A stretch of 64,000 bases of DNA from MWBF01 sp040772005 (GCA_040772005.1 JAXGYZ010000016.1:4695-68694); one strand, 5' to 3'; shown: positions 1-9,640, numbered from the stretch's first letter. Notes: generated from the letters alone by a model not told the origin. Numbers and translations are program-made.

Positions 1-50
1 TCCTGAGCGGTTTCAGGAGAGGGGTGGGCGGCCCGCAGGCCGCACGGGGT
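1..50. repeat. REP-like hairpin at window edge
   Basis: TCCTGA at 1-6 pairs with TCAGGA at 13-18, and GCGGCC at 29-34 pairs with GGCCGC further on. The tail GGGGTGAGG is the same tail seen on the hairpin repeats around the cas genes, so this is probably another copy of that family. Confidence 0.4.
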
Positions 51-68
51 GAGGAAGGAGTACACCAC

Positions 69-902
69 ATGCCTATCACCCTCGAAACCCGGCAGGTCGC
101 CGGCATCCCGATCCTCACGCTGATTCCGGAGGACCCCGGCCCGCGACCGGTGGTCTTCTTCGTGCCGGGCTACACCGGGACGAAGGAGAGCGGACTGAGC
201 CTGGGTTACCGGCTTGCGCGGCTGGGGTTCTACGTCGTCAGCTTCGACCCTCTCCTGCACGGCGCGAGGTACGCGCCGCGGCTCGATCACGCGCACGAGC
301 CCGCGGAGGGGGGCATCTACCCACCGGAGACCGGCTTGGACACCGGCGTGACCTTCTTGCAGGTCATCCACCAGTGCGCGCTGGACATCCGCACGCTCAT
401 CGATGCCCTGGCGGACGACCCGCGTGCGGACACAGCCAACTGCGGCGTGACCGGCCCCTCGATGGGCGGATACGCCAGCTATCTCGCCTTCGCCGACATC
501 CCCGAACTGCGCGCCGCGGTTCCGATGATCGGCATCCCGACCTTTACCGAGCGCTGGCTGGATCTGCTGGACGAGTGCGCCTTCTCCGATGAGGGGTGGG
601 CCGCGGCCCTGCGCCAGGTCGAGGCGCAGACCGCGGGGCACACGGCCTTCATCCGGTCGATCGACCCGGCGGAGCGGCTGCGCGGCGCTGCGCCCCGGGC
701 CCTGCTCATGATGAACTGTGACTTCGACACGGACCAGCCCAAGCTCTACGCCGTGCGCTGCTACCGCGACCTTGAACCGTATTACCGCACGTACCCCGAG
801 CAGTTGCGGCTGCGCATCTATCCTGCGGCGCACGTCGTCACGCCGGACATGGAGCGCGACGCGGCCGAGTGGTTGGTCCAACACCTGCTGCAAGGAGGGT
901 GA
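69..902 (+). CDS. alpha/beta hydrolase (prolyl-oligopeptidase/dienelactone-hydrolase type)
   Basis: A 277-residue cytoplasmic serine hydrolase; no signal peptide is visible. The nucleophile elbow GPSMG places Ser at about residue 131. An Asp in NCDFDTD and a His in PAAHVVTP near the C terminus complete a plausible Ser-Asp-His triad, and VVFFVPGYTG near residue 30 gives the oxyanion-hole strand. The start at 69 is chosen for the GGAAGGAG ribosome site 8 bases upstream; an in-frame upstream start at 24 has none. Substrate is unknown. It resembles small esterases of the YitV/DLH kind. Confidence 0.88.
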   Translation: MPITLETRQVAGIPILTLIPEDPGPRPVVFFVPGYTGTKESGLSLGYRLARLGFYVVSFDPLLHGARYAPRLDHAHEPAEGGIYPPETGLDTGVTFLQVIHQCALDIRTLIDALADDPRADTANCGVTGPSMGGYASYLAFADIPELRAAVPMIGIPTFTERWLDLLDECAFSDEGWAAALRQVEAQTAGHTAFIRSIDPAERLRGAAPRALLMMNCDFDTDQPKLYAVRCYRDLEPYYRTYPEQLRLRIYPAAHVVTPDMERDAAEWLVQHLLQGG

Positions 903-952
903 TTCACATGGCCAACCGCTCAAGCAGCGGTCACGGTGATCCCGAAGGAATC

Positions 953-1022
953 GTAGGGGCGAGGTCGCCTCGCCCTGCGCACCCGCCGTCATTATGTGCG
1001 GGCGAGGAGACCTCGCCCCTAC
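953..1022. repeat. Long inverted repeat (REP/terminator-like)
   Basis: The left arm at 953-975 begins GTAGGGGCGAGGT and the right arm at 1000-1022 ends ACCTCGCCCCTAC, with a loop of about 24 bases. It lies between the hydrolase and the next lipoprotein. It may end transcription of the hydrolase, but there is no T tract, so a dispersed repeat is equally likely. Confidence 0.6.
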
Positions 1023-1133
1023 GCACGCGGCCGGTGCTACGCCGCCCCGAATGGAACGTATGCGCCCTGCCAGACGTCCGATGTGAGGCGTGTTACGTCA
1101 GAAGTGAATCTATCGAAAAGGTGAGGTGAATAG

Positions 1134-1514
1134 ATGTATCGGTCTATGTTTATCGTGGTCGCGGCCCTGGTGGCCGTGTTGGCAGTCGCGTGCGTGCCGC
1201 CCCCGGCGGCTGTGCCCGGGAGTGCCGAGACTCCGGTCTCTGCCCCCGCGGGCGGCGAGCAGCCCGACTTCGCAAACCAGGCACTCGAGTGGCTGGCTAC
1301 CGAAACCGGCGTCGCGGCTGCGGACCTGCGCCTCGTCGAGGCCGAGCGGGTCGAGTGGACGGATTCGTGCTTCGGGCTGGGCGGGCCGGCTGAGTCCTGC
1401 CTGGCGGCCGTGACGCCGGGCTGGCGCATCGTCTTCGAGGCGGGCGGGCAGCAGTACGAAGTCCGGACGAACGCGTCCGGTGAGTCTTTCCGCCTGGCGC
1501 CGCAGGCGAGCTAG
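1134..1514 (+). CDS. Small lipoprotein, unknown function
   Basis: A 126-residue protein. It starts with a short basic n-region and a hydrophobic core ending in the lipobox LAVAC (Cys 20), followed by a Pro/Ala linker, so it is predicted to be lipid-anchored outside the membrane. The mature part contains VEWTDSCFGLG and PAESC (two Cys, possibly a disulfide) and PGWRIVFEAGGQQYEVRTN, a module I associate with small secreted Chloroflexota and cyanobacterial proteins of unknown role. The start ATG follows a weak AAGGTGAGG site. Confidence 0.75.
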   Translation: MYRSMFIVVAALVAVLAVACVPPPAAVPGSAETPVSAPAGGEQPDFANQALEWLATETGVAAADLRLVEAERVEWTDSCFGLGGPAESCLAAVTPGWRIVFEAGGQQYEVRTNASGESFRLAPQAS

Positions 1515-1613
1515 TGTAGCGGGTTTGGCTGGACGCTCTGTGGCAGTTCAGTTGCCGTAACTGTCTATCCGAAAACTCGCTGGGGCACGGTCGGATAGGC
1601 CAAAGTGTTCATT

Positions 1614-1643
1614 GGGACGCATCTGCCGAAGCAGATGCGTCCC
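1614..1643. terminator. Perfect 13-bp hairpin
   Basis: GGGACGCATCTGC at 1614-1626 pairs exactly with GCAGATGCGTCCC at 1631-1643 around a CGAA tetraloop. It lies about 100 bases after the lipoprotein stop. There is no clear U tract, so it is either a weak terminator or a dispersed palindrome. Confidence 0.5.
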
Positions 1644-1679
1644 ATTCGCGTCATGGCCGCCCCACGCCAAGCACCCGGA

Positions 1680-1886
1680 TTTGTCCGTGAAGGTCATTGC
1701 GATGTCCGGCTGCCCGCGGAGGACGCAGGGCATCCGGCCTGGGGCAGCGCCGCGGCGTCCGAGCCCACGCCCACGCGCACCGCGACCCTGACGCCGACCG
1801 CCACCGTCACGCGCACTCCGGGCGCGCGCAGGGTTTACCTGCCGTTGGTGCTCAAGGGCATGACCGCCGCGCCCGTCCGCGGGTGA
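1680..1886 (+). pseudogene. C-terminal remnant of a secreted Thr/Pro-linker protein
   Basis: The frame encodes a Thr/Pro linker (EPTPTRTATLTPTATVTRT) followed by RRVYLPLVLKG. This is the usual tail of large exported Chloroflexota proteins, but there is no exported N-terminal part in front of it. It reads as the leftover 3' end of a deleted gene. An in-frame start exists at 1605, but it lies next to the palindrome and has no ribosome site. Confidence 0.35.
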
Positions 1887-1991
1887 GAACAGCGCTGAAC
1901 GGGTGGCGGGCGGGTTTGGCGCTCCTCCATCGTCCTGAGCAGCCCGACGGCGCACGCATGCAGGGAACCCGCACTACGTGCGCCGCCGTCC

Positions 1992-2877
1992 TCATGGCTC
2001 GCGCTCCGCGGTGAAGTGCCACTCGGAAGTCTTGCGGAGCTGGCTGTCGTCGGTCAGTACGGTGGACCCGTCCATGGTCAGCCCATCATTGCTCACGAAC
2101 ACCTGTTCCGTCCAGTTGGTGGCGAACCACATCGCACTCCACCACTCCTTCGTAATCGTTCCCCCTTGACAGATGACATCGTAGGTGGCGTCGAAACTCA
2201 CCGCCGGGCCCGATGTAGAGGCGGTCGGTCCCGTCGTCGGTCGGCAGGTTGTGCACGGTCAGATTGCCGTCGTTCCATTTCAGCGAAACGGTCACCGGTC
2301 TTCCCACGTACTCACAGATTGTCCCCGGGGTCGTCGTGATCCGGGCGACGGCTGTACCGCTCAGGACGTCGTAATCCTCGATGTTCAGACCCTTTTCGGG
2401 AACGCCGGAGGCGCGGGACAGTTCGAAGATTACGTCGGCCTCGGTGGTCAGCGTGTAAGAATGCCACAACGTCTCGACCAGTTTCGCTGTGCCAGACCAG
2501 CGCCAACAGCCGACATTGGTGGCGACCAGTTGCATGGGTTGGTAGGCGTGGAGCACGTGGTTCGGGTCCTGCCAGTTGCTGTTGGTGAGCACGATCAGCA
2601 GTTCCTCGATCCATTCCGCCCGCATGTCCCGGCAGAACGCCTGGCCTCGATAGCCGGTCCAATCGTGCACCGGCTGCCACGTCCCGCCCACCTTGACCAG
2701 CGCCTGCACCTTCACCGCCCGGTCATTGACGTACTTGAACGGGTTGTCGAAGGCAATGGAGCGGGCGTCGTCCGCGGCGAGGAGCACGACGATGCAGAGG
2801 ACGAACAGAGCGGTGCGGCAGAGCCCAAAGAACGGGGATACCGTGGAAAGCCTCCTACTGTGGCAACATACAGCCAA
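1992..2877 (-). pseudogene. Secreted hypothetical protein interrupted by a frameshift
   Basis: The N-terminal part (2877 down to about 2205) has a signal-peptide-like hydrophobic stretch (TALFVLCIVVLLAADDARS). It continues as a folded-looking, Trp/Cys-containing protein to YIGPGG. The downstream part then continues only in another frame, as VSFDATYDVICQGG to the stop at 1992. The junction is at GGCGGTGAG near 2203-2207; one extra base there would restore a single frame of about 295 codons. It is either a one-base deletion or a sequencing error. No family was recognised. Confidence 0.6.
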
Positions 2878-2976
2878 CGGCTTCCGCCCGTCGTGCGAAG
2901 CAGGCGCGGAGATGGCCTATCGGGCAGCGAGGCCAACTTTTATTATACAACAACTCGTCAAGCGCATTCTGGATGG

Positions 2977-3201
2977 ATGCGGCTGGTTCGAGAAGCTGTG
3001 TACGCTCCCTGCCACACACCCTTCGCCGTGCGCTTCTGGCGCGAGTTGTCGGCTGGGGAGCCGCGCTGGCGGGGCCGCATCGAGCACGTGCAGAGCGGCC
3101 AGGCTGCGAGTTTTCTCGATATCGACGGCTTGCTCGAGTTCCTGGAGCACTTTGGTATCGGTGGCGAAGCTCTCCAATGGCGGTCGAAACCTCGTCCCTA
3201 A
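2977..3201 (+). CDS. Small protein with a 'WRGxIEHVQSG' motif
   Basis: A 74-residue protein. The stretch FAVRFWRELSAGEPRWRGRI followed by EHVQSGQAASFLD matches a recurrent short Chloroflexota family in which a Phe/Trp-rich strand precedes WRG-x-hydrophobic-x-HVQSG and an acidic helix. Its function is unknown. The ATG at 2977 has no good ribosome site, so the start is uncertain and this could be a remnant. The frame is distinct from its neighbours, and nothing else explains the stretch. Confidence 0.45.
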   Translation: MRLVREAVYAPCHTPFAVRFWRELSAGEPRWRGRIEHVQSGQAASFLDIDGLLEFLEHFGIGGEALQWRSKPRP

Positions 3202-3348
3202 TCTCTTCCTCGGCGCGCCAAATGGCTTACAGGTTCACCGGCTGTTTCGCAGCGCAACCGATCCCCCAACCCCATAGGCGCCTTATCGCATGGAAATGGC
3301 TCACTACATGGTCGGTGTCATGCGGCTTACGCTCCATGGCCTCAAATT

Positions 3349-3386
3349 GTATCCCGACGGGGCAATGGTCGCTCCCGCGGACGTGG
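3349..3386 (-). pseudogene. Short remnant of exonuclease III 3' end
   Basis: Read on the minus strand the segment gives PHVRGSDHCPVGI, the signature C-terminal motif of ExoIII-family nucleases. About 34 of 38 bases match the 33220-33257 copy. No open frame extends in either direction, so this is a scar. The rest of the 3202-3425 gap shows nothing convincing. Confidence 0.55.
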
Positions 3387-3425
3387 GGATGATCTTTGCC
3401 GGCATCTATGTCTGAATGTCCGAGG

Positions 3426-6400
3426 TCAGTCCTCCAGCGCGCCCAATGCGATCAAAGCTGCGCGCTGTGCAGCCGTGATCCCTGTAGCGCCGCAAATCTG
3501 CATGCCCGCGTATGGACCGTCCGCCACGAGGGTTGCGAGGCATTCGCCGCTTTCCAGACTCCACAACCGCACGCTGCCGTCTGCGCTACTGCTGGCGAGC
3601 AGGTCCATGTCGGCCGGCGCATCCAAGGAGGTCACCTCGGCAAGGTGGCCCCGCAACGTCCGCAGCGTTTCACCAGTGGAGGTGTCGAAAATCAGGATGG
3701 TGTTGCCGGCGCCAGCAGCGGCCAGATATTTACCTGTGCCGCCGAAAGCCAGGTTGAAGGCGCCCCCTGTATTGGAGAGTGCGTAGACGCTCTCACCGGT
3801 TGTCGTGTCGAGTACGCGAATGGTTCCACCGTCGTAGCAGATTGCCAGGTGCTGCCCATCAGGGCTGAAGCAAATCCGCCAGATTGCCAATGCCGCGGGT
3901 TGGACGCGAAAACGCAGCCGAATGTGACCGGAAGTGGACGTCTCAGACATCTGCCAGATCCAGAGCGCGCCGCTGTCCGTTCCGCAAGCCAGCAACTGAC
4001 CCTGCGGGCTGAACACTACGACCACCGGTATCTCCTCGGCGACCGGCAGGTGCTCCAGGATGTCTCCCGTGTTGAGATTCGATAACCTGACCCTGCCGTC
4101 GTTGCTGCCGTAGGCCAGGAGGAGTCCATCCGGGGTCAACCAATGCGCGATTTGGATCTTCGCGTTCGCTCCCGGTATGACATGACGGACCTGGCCCGTC
4201 GCCGGGTCCCAAATGCGCAGCGTTGCGTCATAGCTGCTACTGAACACGTACTGACCATCCGGGCTGAACGCGATGTAGCGCACGAGATCCGTGTGCCCGA
4301 CCAGGACCTGTCTCAATTCACCGGTCTTGACGTCCCAAACATACACATGGTGGTCATCGGAGCCGCCGGCGATCGAGCCGTTGTCACTGCTGATGGCCAA
4401 CGCGCGGATGGCCCCGCGATGACCGGTAAGTTTGTGCAGATGGCACTGGCTGCGGACGTCCCACAGTTGCAGCGGTCCATTGAGGCTGCTGCTCACCAGC
4501 AACGTCCCGTCCGGGCTGAAGCTCACCCGATCAATGCGGCGTTGGTAACTGCGGAACGTGTGCAAGGCGACTCCGCTATCCGCCGCCCACAACCGGATGG
4601 TCTGATCGTATCCCCCGCTGGCTACCGTCATCCCATCGGGCCCATAGGCTACTGCGTCAGCCCATCCGGCGTGGCCGATCAGGGTGCGCCGAATCTGACC
4701 GGTTGCGACATCCCATAGGCGGATTGTCCGATCGGTGCTGGCACTCGCCAAGCTCCCTCCATCAGGGCTGAACGCCAACGCCCAGACCCAACCGGCATGC
4801 CCGTCCAGTGTGCGGGCCGCCTGGGAATGGTCGAGTTGCCACAGGCAGATCCGCTTGTCCTCACCCCCGGTCGCAACGAGCGTACCGCTCGGGTGGAAGG
4901 CGACAGACCGAACTTTATCTGTCTGGCCGCGCAATGTCCCGACCAGCGTCCCGCTACGCCAGTCCCAGATGCCGATTTCCTTATCATCCCTGGCGCTGGC
5001 CAGCAATCCGCCGTCGGGGCTGAAAGCCACGCCGTTGACCGCCGCCCTCTCCTGCAGGCGGCGCGTCTCGCCCGAGCGCCAATCCCAGAGGACGATCTGG
5101 TGGTCAGCACCGCCGCTGGCGACGAGCGCGCCGCCCGGACCCAGGGTGATGCCTCCTACGGTGTCTGTATGGGGGTGCGATTCTGCTAGCAGGGCACCGC
5201 TCGCAACACTCCAGAGGCAGACCCGGCCATCGAAGCCCCCGCTCGCCAGCACAGCGCCATCGGGCGAGAATACCACGGAGCTTACCGATTGTCTGTGAGC
5301 CTTCAGGACGAGGTAGGGTTGCCAACCGGCCAACTGCCAGAGGAACACGCTGCCCTCGGATTCCCCGGCCGCGAGATAGCGGCCATCGGGGCTGAAGGCG
5401 AGCGCCTTGACCAGGCCGAAGGTCTCCGAAAACGCGCACTCACGCAAGTCAGTTCCACGAAGGTCGACGCCTGCCAGGCGATCGGTGCGCAGGTCCGCCT
5501 GGCGAATCGCCAGGCGCGAGAAGTCCCAGCCTGCCAGGTTAACCTCGAGGTGCAGGAGCAAGTGCAGAAGGTTCGCAGCCGCATACCCAGGCGCATGCGC
5601 AGCCTGCTCGCGCAGGTGGACCAGCAGATCGTGCAGGTGCGTGACTGTGTCGTGCCGCCCCCGAGACGCGACCAGCGAGCGGGCAACCGGTTCGAGCAGC
5701 ACGCGACGCTGGCTCGCCTGAACGTGCTCCCGACACTGTGCCTTGACCAGAGCGAAGCGATGCAGCCAGGCCGGGTGTCCGCTTTCGATCTCACTGTTGA
5801 GTGTCCCCACGAGCCGTTCGGTCAGGTACTCCAAGACGACATTCTGCAGTGTCAGCCGCGCACCGTTGTTGCCGGTGTCACCGGCGATGACTTCCACCAG
5901 GGAACTGTTCTGCAATGAGCGGACCGCCTCCAGAAATTGTGAGCGCCTCGGCGGGCGGGCCAGGTTCTCCCATAGCGCCTGTATGGTGACGGGGCTCCGC
6001 TCGATGGCGAGCCAGGTCAGGATCTCCCGGCCCCACTCGCTCAACCGGCCGTATTGCTCATCCAACACGCTGCGGATGTCGTCGAAAACTGGCGCTTCGC
6101 CGCCGAGGAACGCGTCGACGTCGTTGCCGAACAGGTCGCGCACTGTATCGGCGACGAGTTTCAATGCCAGCGGGTTGCCTGAGTAGTGCTCGGCAAGGGT
6201 CTCCAGCGCGGCATCCGGGGCGCTGACTCCGCGATCGCGCAAGAGCCTGACAGCCGGCGCGGGCGGTAGTCCCTCCAGAGGCAGGATCCTTACGCGTGGC
6301 GAATCCTCCTCCAGGGTCCGGATTCCCTTCGGCAGGTCGCGGGTTGTCAACAGGAGGCAGCTCCGGTGCCGCGTCCGGCCTACGCGGTCAATCAGGCGGC

Positions 6401-7658
6401 CGTACTCTTCATATCCGGCACGAAACCGACCGGCCTGTTCACCGGGCGCGATGATGCTTTCCAGGTTATCCAGGATCAGGAGGCACCGCTGACGTTGGAG
6501 TTCCTCGAAGAGCAGGGATAGCTTTTGGCCAATGCTTTCCGGTGGCCGGTCCAGGCTCTGCCCGGCCATAGTCTGCAGCCATGCATTAAGGACCAGTTCT
6601 AGGGGCGGCGCGTTCACGAGCGAGCGCCAGATGACGCGTTCGAAGGAGCCAGGTCCAAGGTGCTCGACCAGCTCGACGGCCAGCGTCGTTTTGCCGATGC
6701 CGCCCATGCCCGAGATCGCCACCAGTCTGACGCCCTCTGTGACAACCCACTTTACCAGTTGCGCCAGGTCCTCCCGGCGGCCGTGGAAGGCGGTCCTTTC
6801 CGGCATATCGCGCTGATCAAGGCTCGGGGGCTTCGGCGGGGGAGGGGAGGCGGGCGCCGGCGTCTCACCGCGCGGAGCCTCGCGCCTCGTTTGCGCCGGC
6901 GCTGCCAGCGCGCCGGCGAGGATCAGCTCATGCACCGCTGTGGTCTCGGGCGAAGGTTCGACGCCCAGTTCCTCGGCCAGGATGCGGCGGCAGGCATCGT
7001 ACTGCTGGAGCGCCGCGCTGCGCTGGCCCAGACGCGCCAGCAGGGTCATCTTCTGCCGGTGGCCTGCCTCATTGGCCGGATCGATAGACAGGAGCCGCGT
7101 TAAGTCCTCGAGGCCGGAGGCGAAATCCTCCTGTCCCGAATGCCAGTCGGCCAATGTCAGTAGGCTGTTAAGCACAGCCTGCCGCAATCGCTCCCGCTCG
7201 ATGGTCGCCCACTGCTCAAACTGCGGCGCATCCGGCACATGGAAACCTTCCAGGAAGTCGCTGCCATACAGCGAGACCGCAGCTTCCATTTGAAGGATAT
7301 CCGTCCCAGGATCCCCGGTGCGCCTGAGCAGGGCATCGAACTGCGCCACGTCCGACCAAAGCGTTTCCCGGTCCGTGGCAACGGTCTCGCGCGTGACTAT
7401 GAGGTGGTCTCCGACCAGCGCGCGCAGGTTGGACAGAACATTCCGCAGGCTGGCGCTGGCCTGCCGCTCATCCGCGTCGCCCCAGAGCAGCGCTGTCAGG
7501 GTGGCGCGACGCTGGCTGCTGCCGGTAGCCGCGAGAAAACAGAGTAATGCCTGTGCCTTGGAAGACCGAAAGCCCGTGACCCGCTTACCGTTCAGGATCG
7601 CGCGCGGAGGCCCCAGGAGGTAGAGGTGCAGGCGAGATGCCGGTTCACTGTGCGACAT
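3426..7658 (-). CDS. STAND regulator: SARP/BTAD + NB-ARC + WD40 repeats
   Basis: A 1410-residue multidomain protein. Residues about 10-100 form an OmpR/SARP-like DNA-binding domain (LHLYLLGPPRAILNGKRV). Residues about 100-250 form a BTAD helical domain, followed by a Pro-rich linker. The NTPase has Walker A GMGGIGKTT (317-325) and Walker B LLILDN (393-398). Pentapeptide-like repeats (LRTDRLAGVDLRGTDL) lie near 720. The remainder is a long series of WD40 repeats (SPDG...LASG...IRLWD) forming two or more propellers. STAND ATPases sense a ligand through the repeats and oligomerise. Whether this is a transcription factor or a conflict-system sensor cannot be told from sequence. It is transcribed alone from a promoter near three GTTAC repeats. 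Confidence 0.93.
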   Translation of the reverse strand: MSHSEPASRLHLYLLGPPRAILNGKRVTGFRSSKAQALLCFLAATGSSQRRATLTALLWGDADERQASASLRNVLSNLRALVGDHLIVTRETVATDRETLWSDVAQFDALLRRTGDPGTDILQMEAAVSLYGSDFLEGFHVPDAPQFEQWATIERERLRQAVLNSLLTLADWHSGQEDFASGLEDLTRLLSIDPANEAGHRQKMTLLARLGQRSAALQQYDACRRILAEELGVEPSPETTAVHELILAGALAAPAQTRREAPRGETPAPASPPPPKPPSLDQRDMPERTAFHGRREDLAQLVKWVVTEGVRLVAISGMGGIGKTTLAVELVEHLGPGSFERVIWRSLVNAPPLELVLNAWLQTMAGQSLDRPPESIGQKLSLLFEELQRQRCLLILDNLESIIAPGEQAGRFRAGYEEYGRLIDRVGRTRHRSCLLLTTRDLPKGIRTLEEDSPRVRILPLEGLPPAPAVRLLRDRGVSAPDAALETLAEHYSGNPLALKLVADTVRDLFGNDVDAFLGGEAPVFDDIRSVLDEQYGRLSEWGREILTWLAIERSPVTIQALWENLARPPRRSQFLEAVRSLQNSSLVEVIAGDTGNNGARLTLQNVVLEYLTERLVGTLNSEIESGHPAWLHRFALVKAQCREHVQASQRRVLLEPVARSLVASRGRHDTVTHLHDLLVHLREQAAHAPGYAAANLLHLLLHLEVNLAGWDFSRLAIRQADLRTDRLAGVDLRGTDLRECAFSETFGLVKALAFSPDGRYLAAGESEGSVFLWQLAGWQPYLVLKAHRQSVSSVVFSPDGAVLASGGFDGRVCLWSVASGALLAESHPHTDTVGGITLGPGGALVASGGADHQIVLWDWRSGETRRLQERAAVNGVAFSPDGGLLASARDDKEIGIWDWRSGTLVGTLRGQTDKVRSVAFHPSGTLVATGGEDKRICLWQLDHSQAARTLDGHAGWVWALAFSPDGGSLASASTDRTIRLWDVATGQIRRTLIGHAGWADAVAYGPDGMTVASGGYDQTIRLWAADSGVALHTFRSYQRRIDRVSFSPDGTLLVSSSLNGPLQLWDVRSQCHLHKLTGHRGAIRALAISSDNGSIAGGSDDHHVYVWDVKTGELRQVLVGHTDLVRYIAFSPDGQYVFSSSYDATLRIWDPATGQVRHVIPGANAKIQIAHWLTPDGLLLAYGSNDGRVRLSNLNTGDILEHLPVAEEIPVVVVFSPQGQLLACGTDSGALWIWQMSETSTSGHIRLRFRVQPAALAIWRICFSPDGQHLAICYDGGTIRVLDTTTGESVYALSNTGGAFNLAFGGTGKYLAAAGAGNTILIFDTSTGETLRTLRGHLAEVTSLDAPADMDLLASSSADGSVRLWSLESGECLATLVADGPYAGMQICGATGITAAQRAALIALGALED

Positions 7659-7675
7659 TGACGTCCTCGAGTCGC

Positions 7676-7703
7676 GTTACGAGTCGCGTTACGATTTCGT
7701 TAC
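7676..7703. promoter_or_regulatory. Three phased GTTAC direct repeats
   Basis: GTTAC occurs at 7676, 7688 and 7699, spaced 12 and 11 bases, about one helical turn. The last pair forms GTTACGATTTCGTTAC, which recurs at 12899. It lies just upstream of the STAND gene and about 220 bases before the + strand genes, so it looks like a protein-binding site. The rest of 7704-7921 shows no gene. Confidence 0.5.
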
Positions 7704-7921
7704 ATAGCCCTGCTATATCTTCTCTTCGGCAGGAATATAGCATAGATTGCCGCAATCGCCCACATCCGGGCGACAGCCCATACTCAGGATATGGGAAACA
7801 GGAAGCGATTCGTCAGCCTGGCCGAGACGCTGGATCAGTGCAACGGCTATATCGGCCCCAGGCACTGCTCGGAACAGCCCGATAACGCGTAATGCTGACT
7901 GATCGGGAGATAGATCGCAAG

Positions 7922-8527
7922 ATGGCAAACTCCAGGAGCGGAACGGTGCACTTGACGCGATCGGCCGCGCTGGTCCTTGCCGCCGTCGCGTTCAACATCG
8001 CGCTGGGCCACCTGGTCCGGGATGTGCTGGACTGGCCTCTCTACCTGGACTCGGTGGGGACGGTCCTGGCGGGCGCCCTGCTTGGCCCGCTCGCAGGCGC
8101 AGCAGTGGGCGCGCTGACGAATGTCGCCTGGGGCCTGCTGCTGGGCAGCCAGACGGCGTTGGCCTTCGCGCTGACCGCGGCATTCATTGGCTGGGCAGCG
8201 GGGTATGCCGTGTCGCGCGGCGCGTTCGAGCGCCTCGGGACGGTGCTGTGGTCTGGATTGTTGGTGGGCGTCAGCGCAGCGCTCATCTCGGCGCCCATCA
8301 GCGCGTACGTATTCGGCAACATTACCGGTTTGTCCTCGCGTGGCTGGCCTGGCGGCCGCTGCGGGCGTTTTTCCTGCCGCCGTCCCGCCTGGGAACGCGG
8401 GCTTTCGAGTCGCTGCGGGGATACAGCGTCGCAGTGGCAGCGATCCTGCTTACCGCGCTGCTGTGCTTCGTTTTTCTGCCCGCATTCGGCCGCGGCATCT
8501 TTGCGCTCTTTTATCTCGCAGTGCTGA
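7922..8527 (+). pseudogene. ECF S-component-like membrane protein, frameshifted
   Basis: The first 135 or so residues form several hydrophobic helices (ALVLAAVAFNIALGHLV, VLAGALLGPLAGAAVGA, TAAFIGWAAGYAV). They resemble the substrate-binding subunit of energy-coupling-factor transporters and end at VFGNITG near 8330. After that point the frame turns into Cys/Arg/Ser-rich nonsense to the stop at 8527, while hydrophobic sequence continues in another frame. It is therefore truncated or frameshifted. Start 7922 is preferred over 7892 because GGGAGA lies 10 bases upstream. Confidence 0.5.
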
Positions 8528-9392
8528 TCAGCGCGTGGCGGGGGGTCTGAAGCCGGCGCTCCTCACGACGCTCGCGGGTACGCTTGCGAACATTGCCTTC
8601 CTCACTTCGCCGCCGACAGGCATGGCCATCGGCGCGGAGGACTGGCTGCGCTTCATGATCTTTCTCATCGTGTCCATTGTGATTGCGGTTGTCGCGGACC
8701 GGCTGGAGAGGAGCAACCAGCGCCTCCGGATCTCTCTCCAGGCAGAACGCGAGAGCCAGGCACGTATCCGGGCCATTACCGAAGGCGTGGCCGAGGCCCT
8801 CGTGCTGGTTTCGCCGTACCAGGAAATCCTGAACGTCAACCGGCGCTTCGTGGAGCTTTTCGGTGTGCCCGCAGAGCGGGGCATCGGTCAACGCCTGGCC
8901 GATGTGCGCACGCTCTACGACCAGGTCTTTGATGACGCCGAAGTGCTCTATGGGGCATCGGTTGCGGCCAGCGCCGATACCGAACATGATCTCTCCCGGC
9001 TGGTCGTGCAGAAGTGGCCGCAGGCGCGGGAACTCCTCCACTACTCCACCCCCATCCGTGATGATGGCGAGTTCCTGGGCCGGCTCTTCGTTTTCCGGGA
9101 TGTTACGCACGAGCGCGAAGTGGATCGCATGAAGACCGAATTCGTGTCGCTGGTCTCGCACGAACTGCGCACCCCACTGACGGCGATCAAAGGCTTCACC
9201 CAGATGGTATTGGACTGGGACGCGGGCGAGATTGACGATGAGGTGGCAGAATTTCTGGGTGTGTCTCTCAGAAACACTGACCGCCTGGTGGCACTGGTGA
9301 ATGACCTGCTGGACATATCGCGCATCGAATCCGGCCGGCTCCAGCTCAAGTCGGAGCCAGTGGACCTGGACGAAGTGGTGCGAGATGGTTGA
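8335..9392 (+). pseudogene. Membrane sensor histidine kinase remnant lacking the ATPase domain
   Basis: Hydrophobic helices (VAVAAILLTALLCFVF, ALFYLAVLISAWRG) read in one frame and shift at a six-G run near 8538-8545 into the frame that continues GGLKPALLTTLAG. There follows a DUF4118-like membrane end, a PAS domain (ITEGVAEALVLVSPYQEIL), and a HisKA domain with the H-box SHELRTPLTAIKGF. The frame stops at 9392 right after HisKA, so the HATPase domain is missing. It cannot be a working kinase. One more G in the run would restore the upstream join. Confidence 0.65.
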
Positions 9393-9409
9393 TGCCGAAG
9401 ATGGATGGC

Positions 9410-9639
9410 CCGACTGCGACCGCTCAGATTAAGGCCGAGTGCGACCCAGCGCCCATCGTGCTCATGCTGACCGCCAAGGGGACTCAGGCAGACGTCATCC
9501 AGGGCCTGGTCGGGGCGCCGACGACTACATCGTCAAGCCGTTCGCCCCGCGCGAGCTGATCGCCCGCGTCAACGTCGCGTTGGTCAAGGCCGGCAAGCAA
9601 CCGTTGATCGAGGATGGCTCGAAAGGGCGCGGGATATAG
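9410..9639 (+). pseudogene. Response-regulator receiver remnant
   Basis: Two frames together give the end of a receiver domain: PIVLMLTAKGTQADVIQGL, then after a frameshift near 9512 GADDYIVKPFAPRELIARV (the conserved Lys-Pro and the alpha-5 surface). The phospho-acceptor Asp end and any output domain are absent. With the upstream kinase remnant it marks a deleted two-component system. Confidence 0.6.
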
Positions 9640-9640
9640 C

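Noticed and set aside
2185..3201. Long + strand frame over the secreted protein
   Set aside because: Only the last 74 codons (from 2977) look like a real protein; the rest is antisense to the frameshifted gene.
3290..3415. 42-codon + strand frame beginning MEMAHYMVG
   Set aside because: No ribosome site, and it overlaps the exonuclease III scar; coding signal too weak.
7713..7928. 71-codon minus-strand frame upstream of the STAND gene
   Set aside because: No start context, no motif; it covers the promoter region and opposes the next gene.
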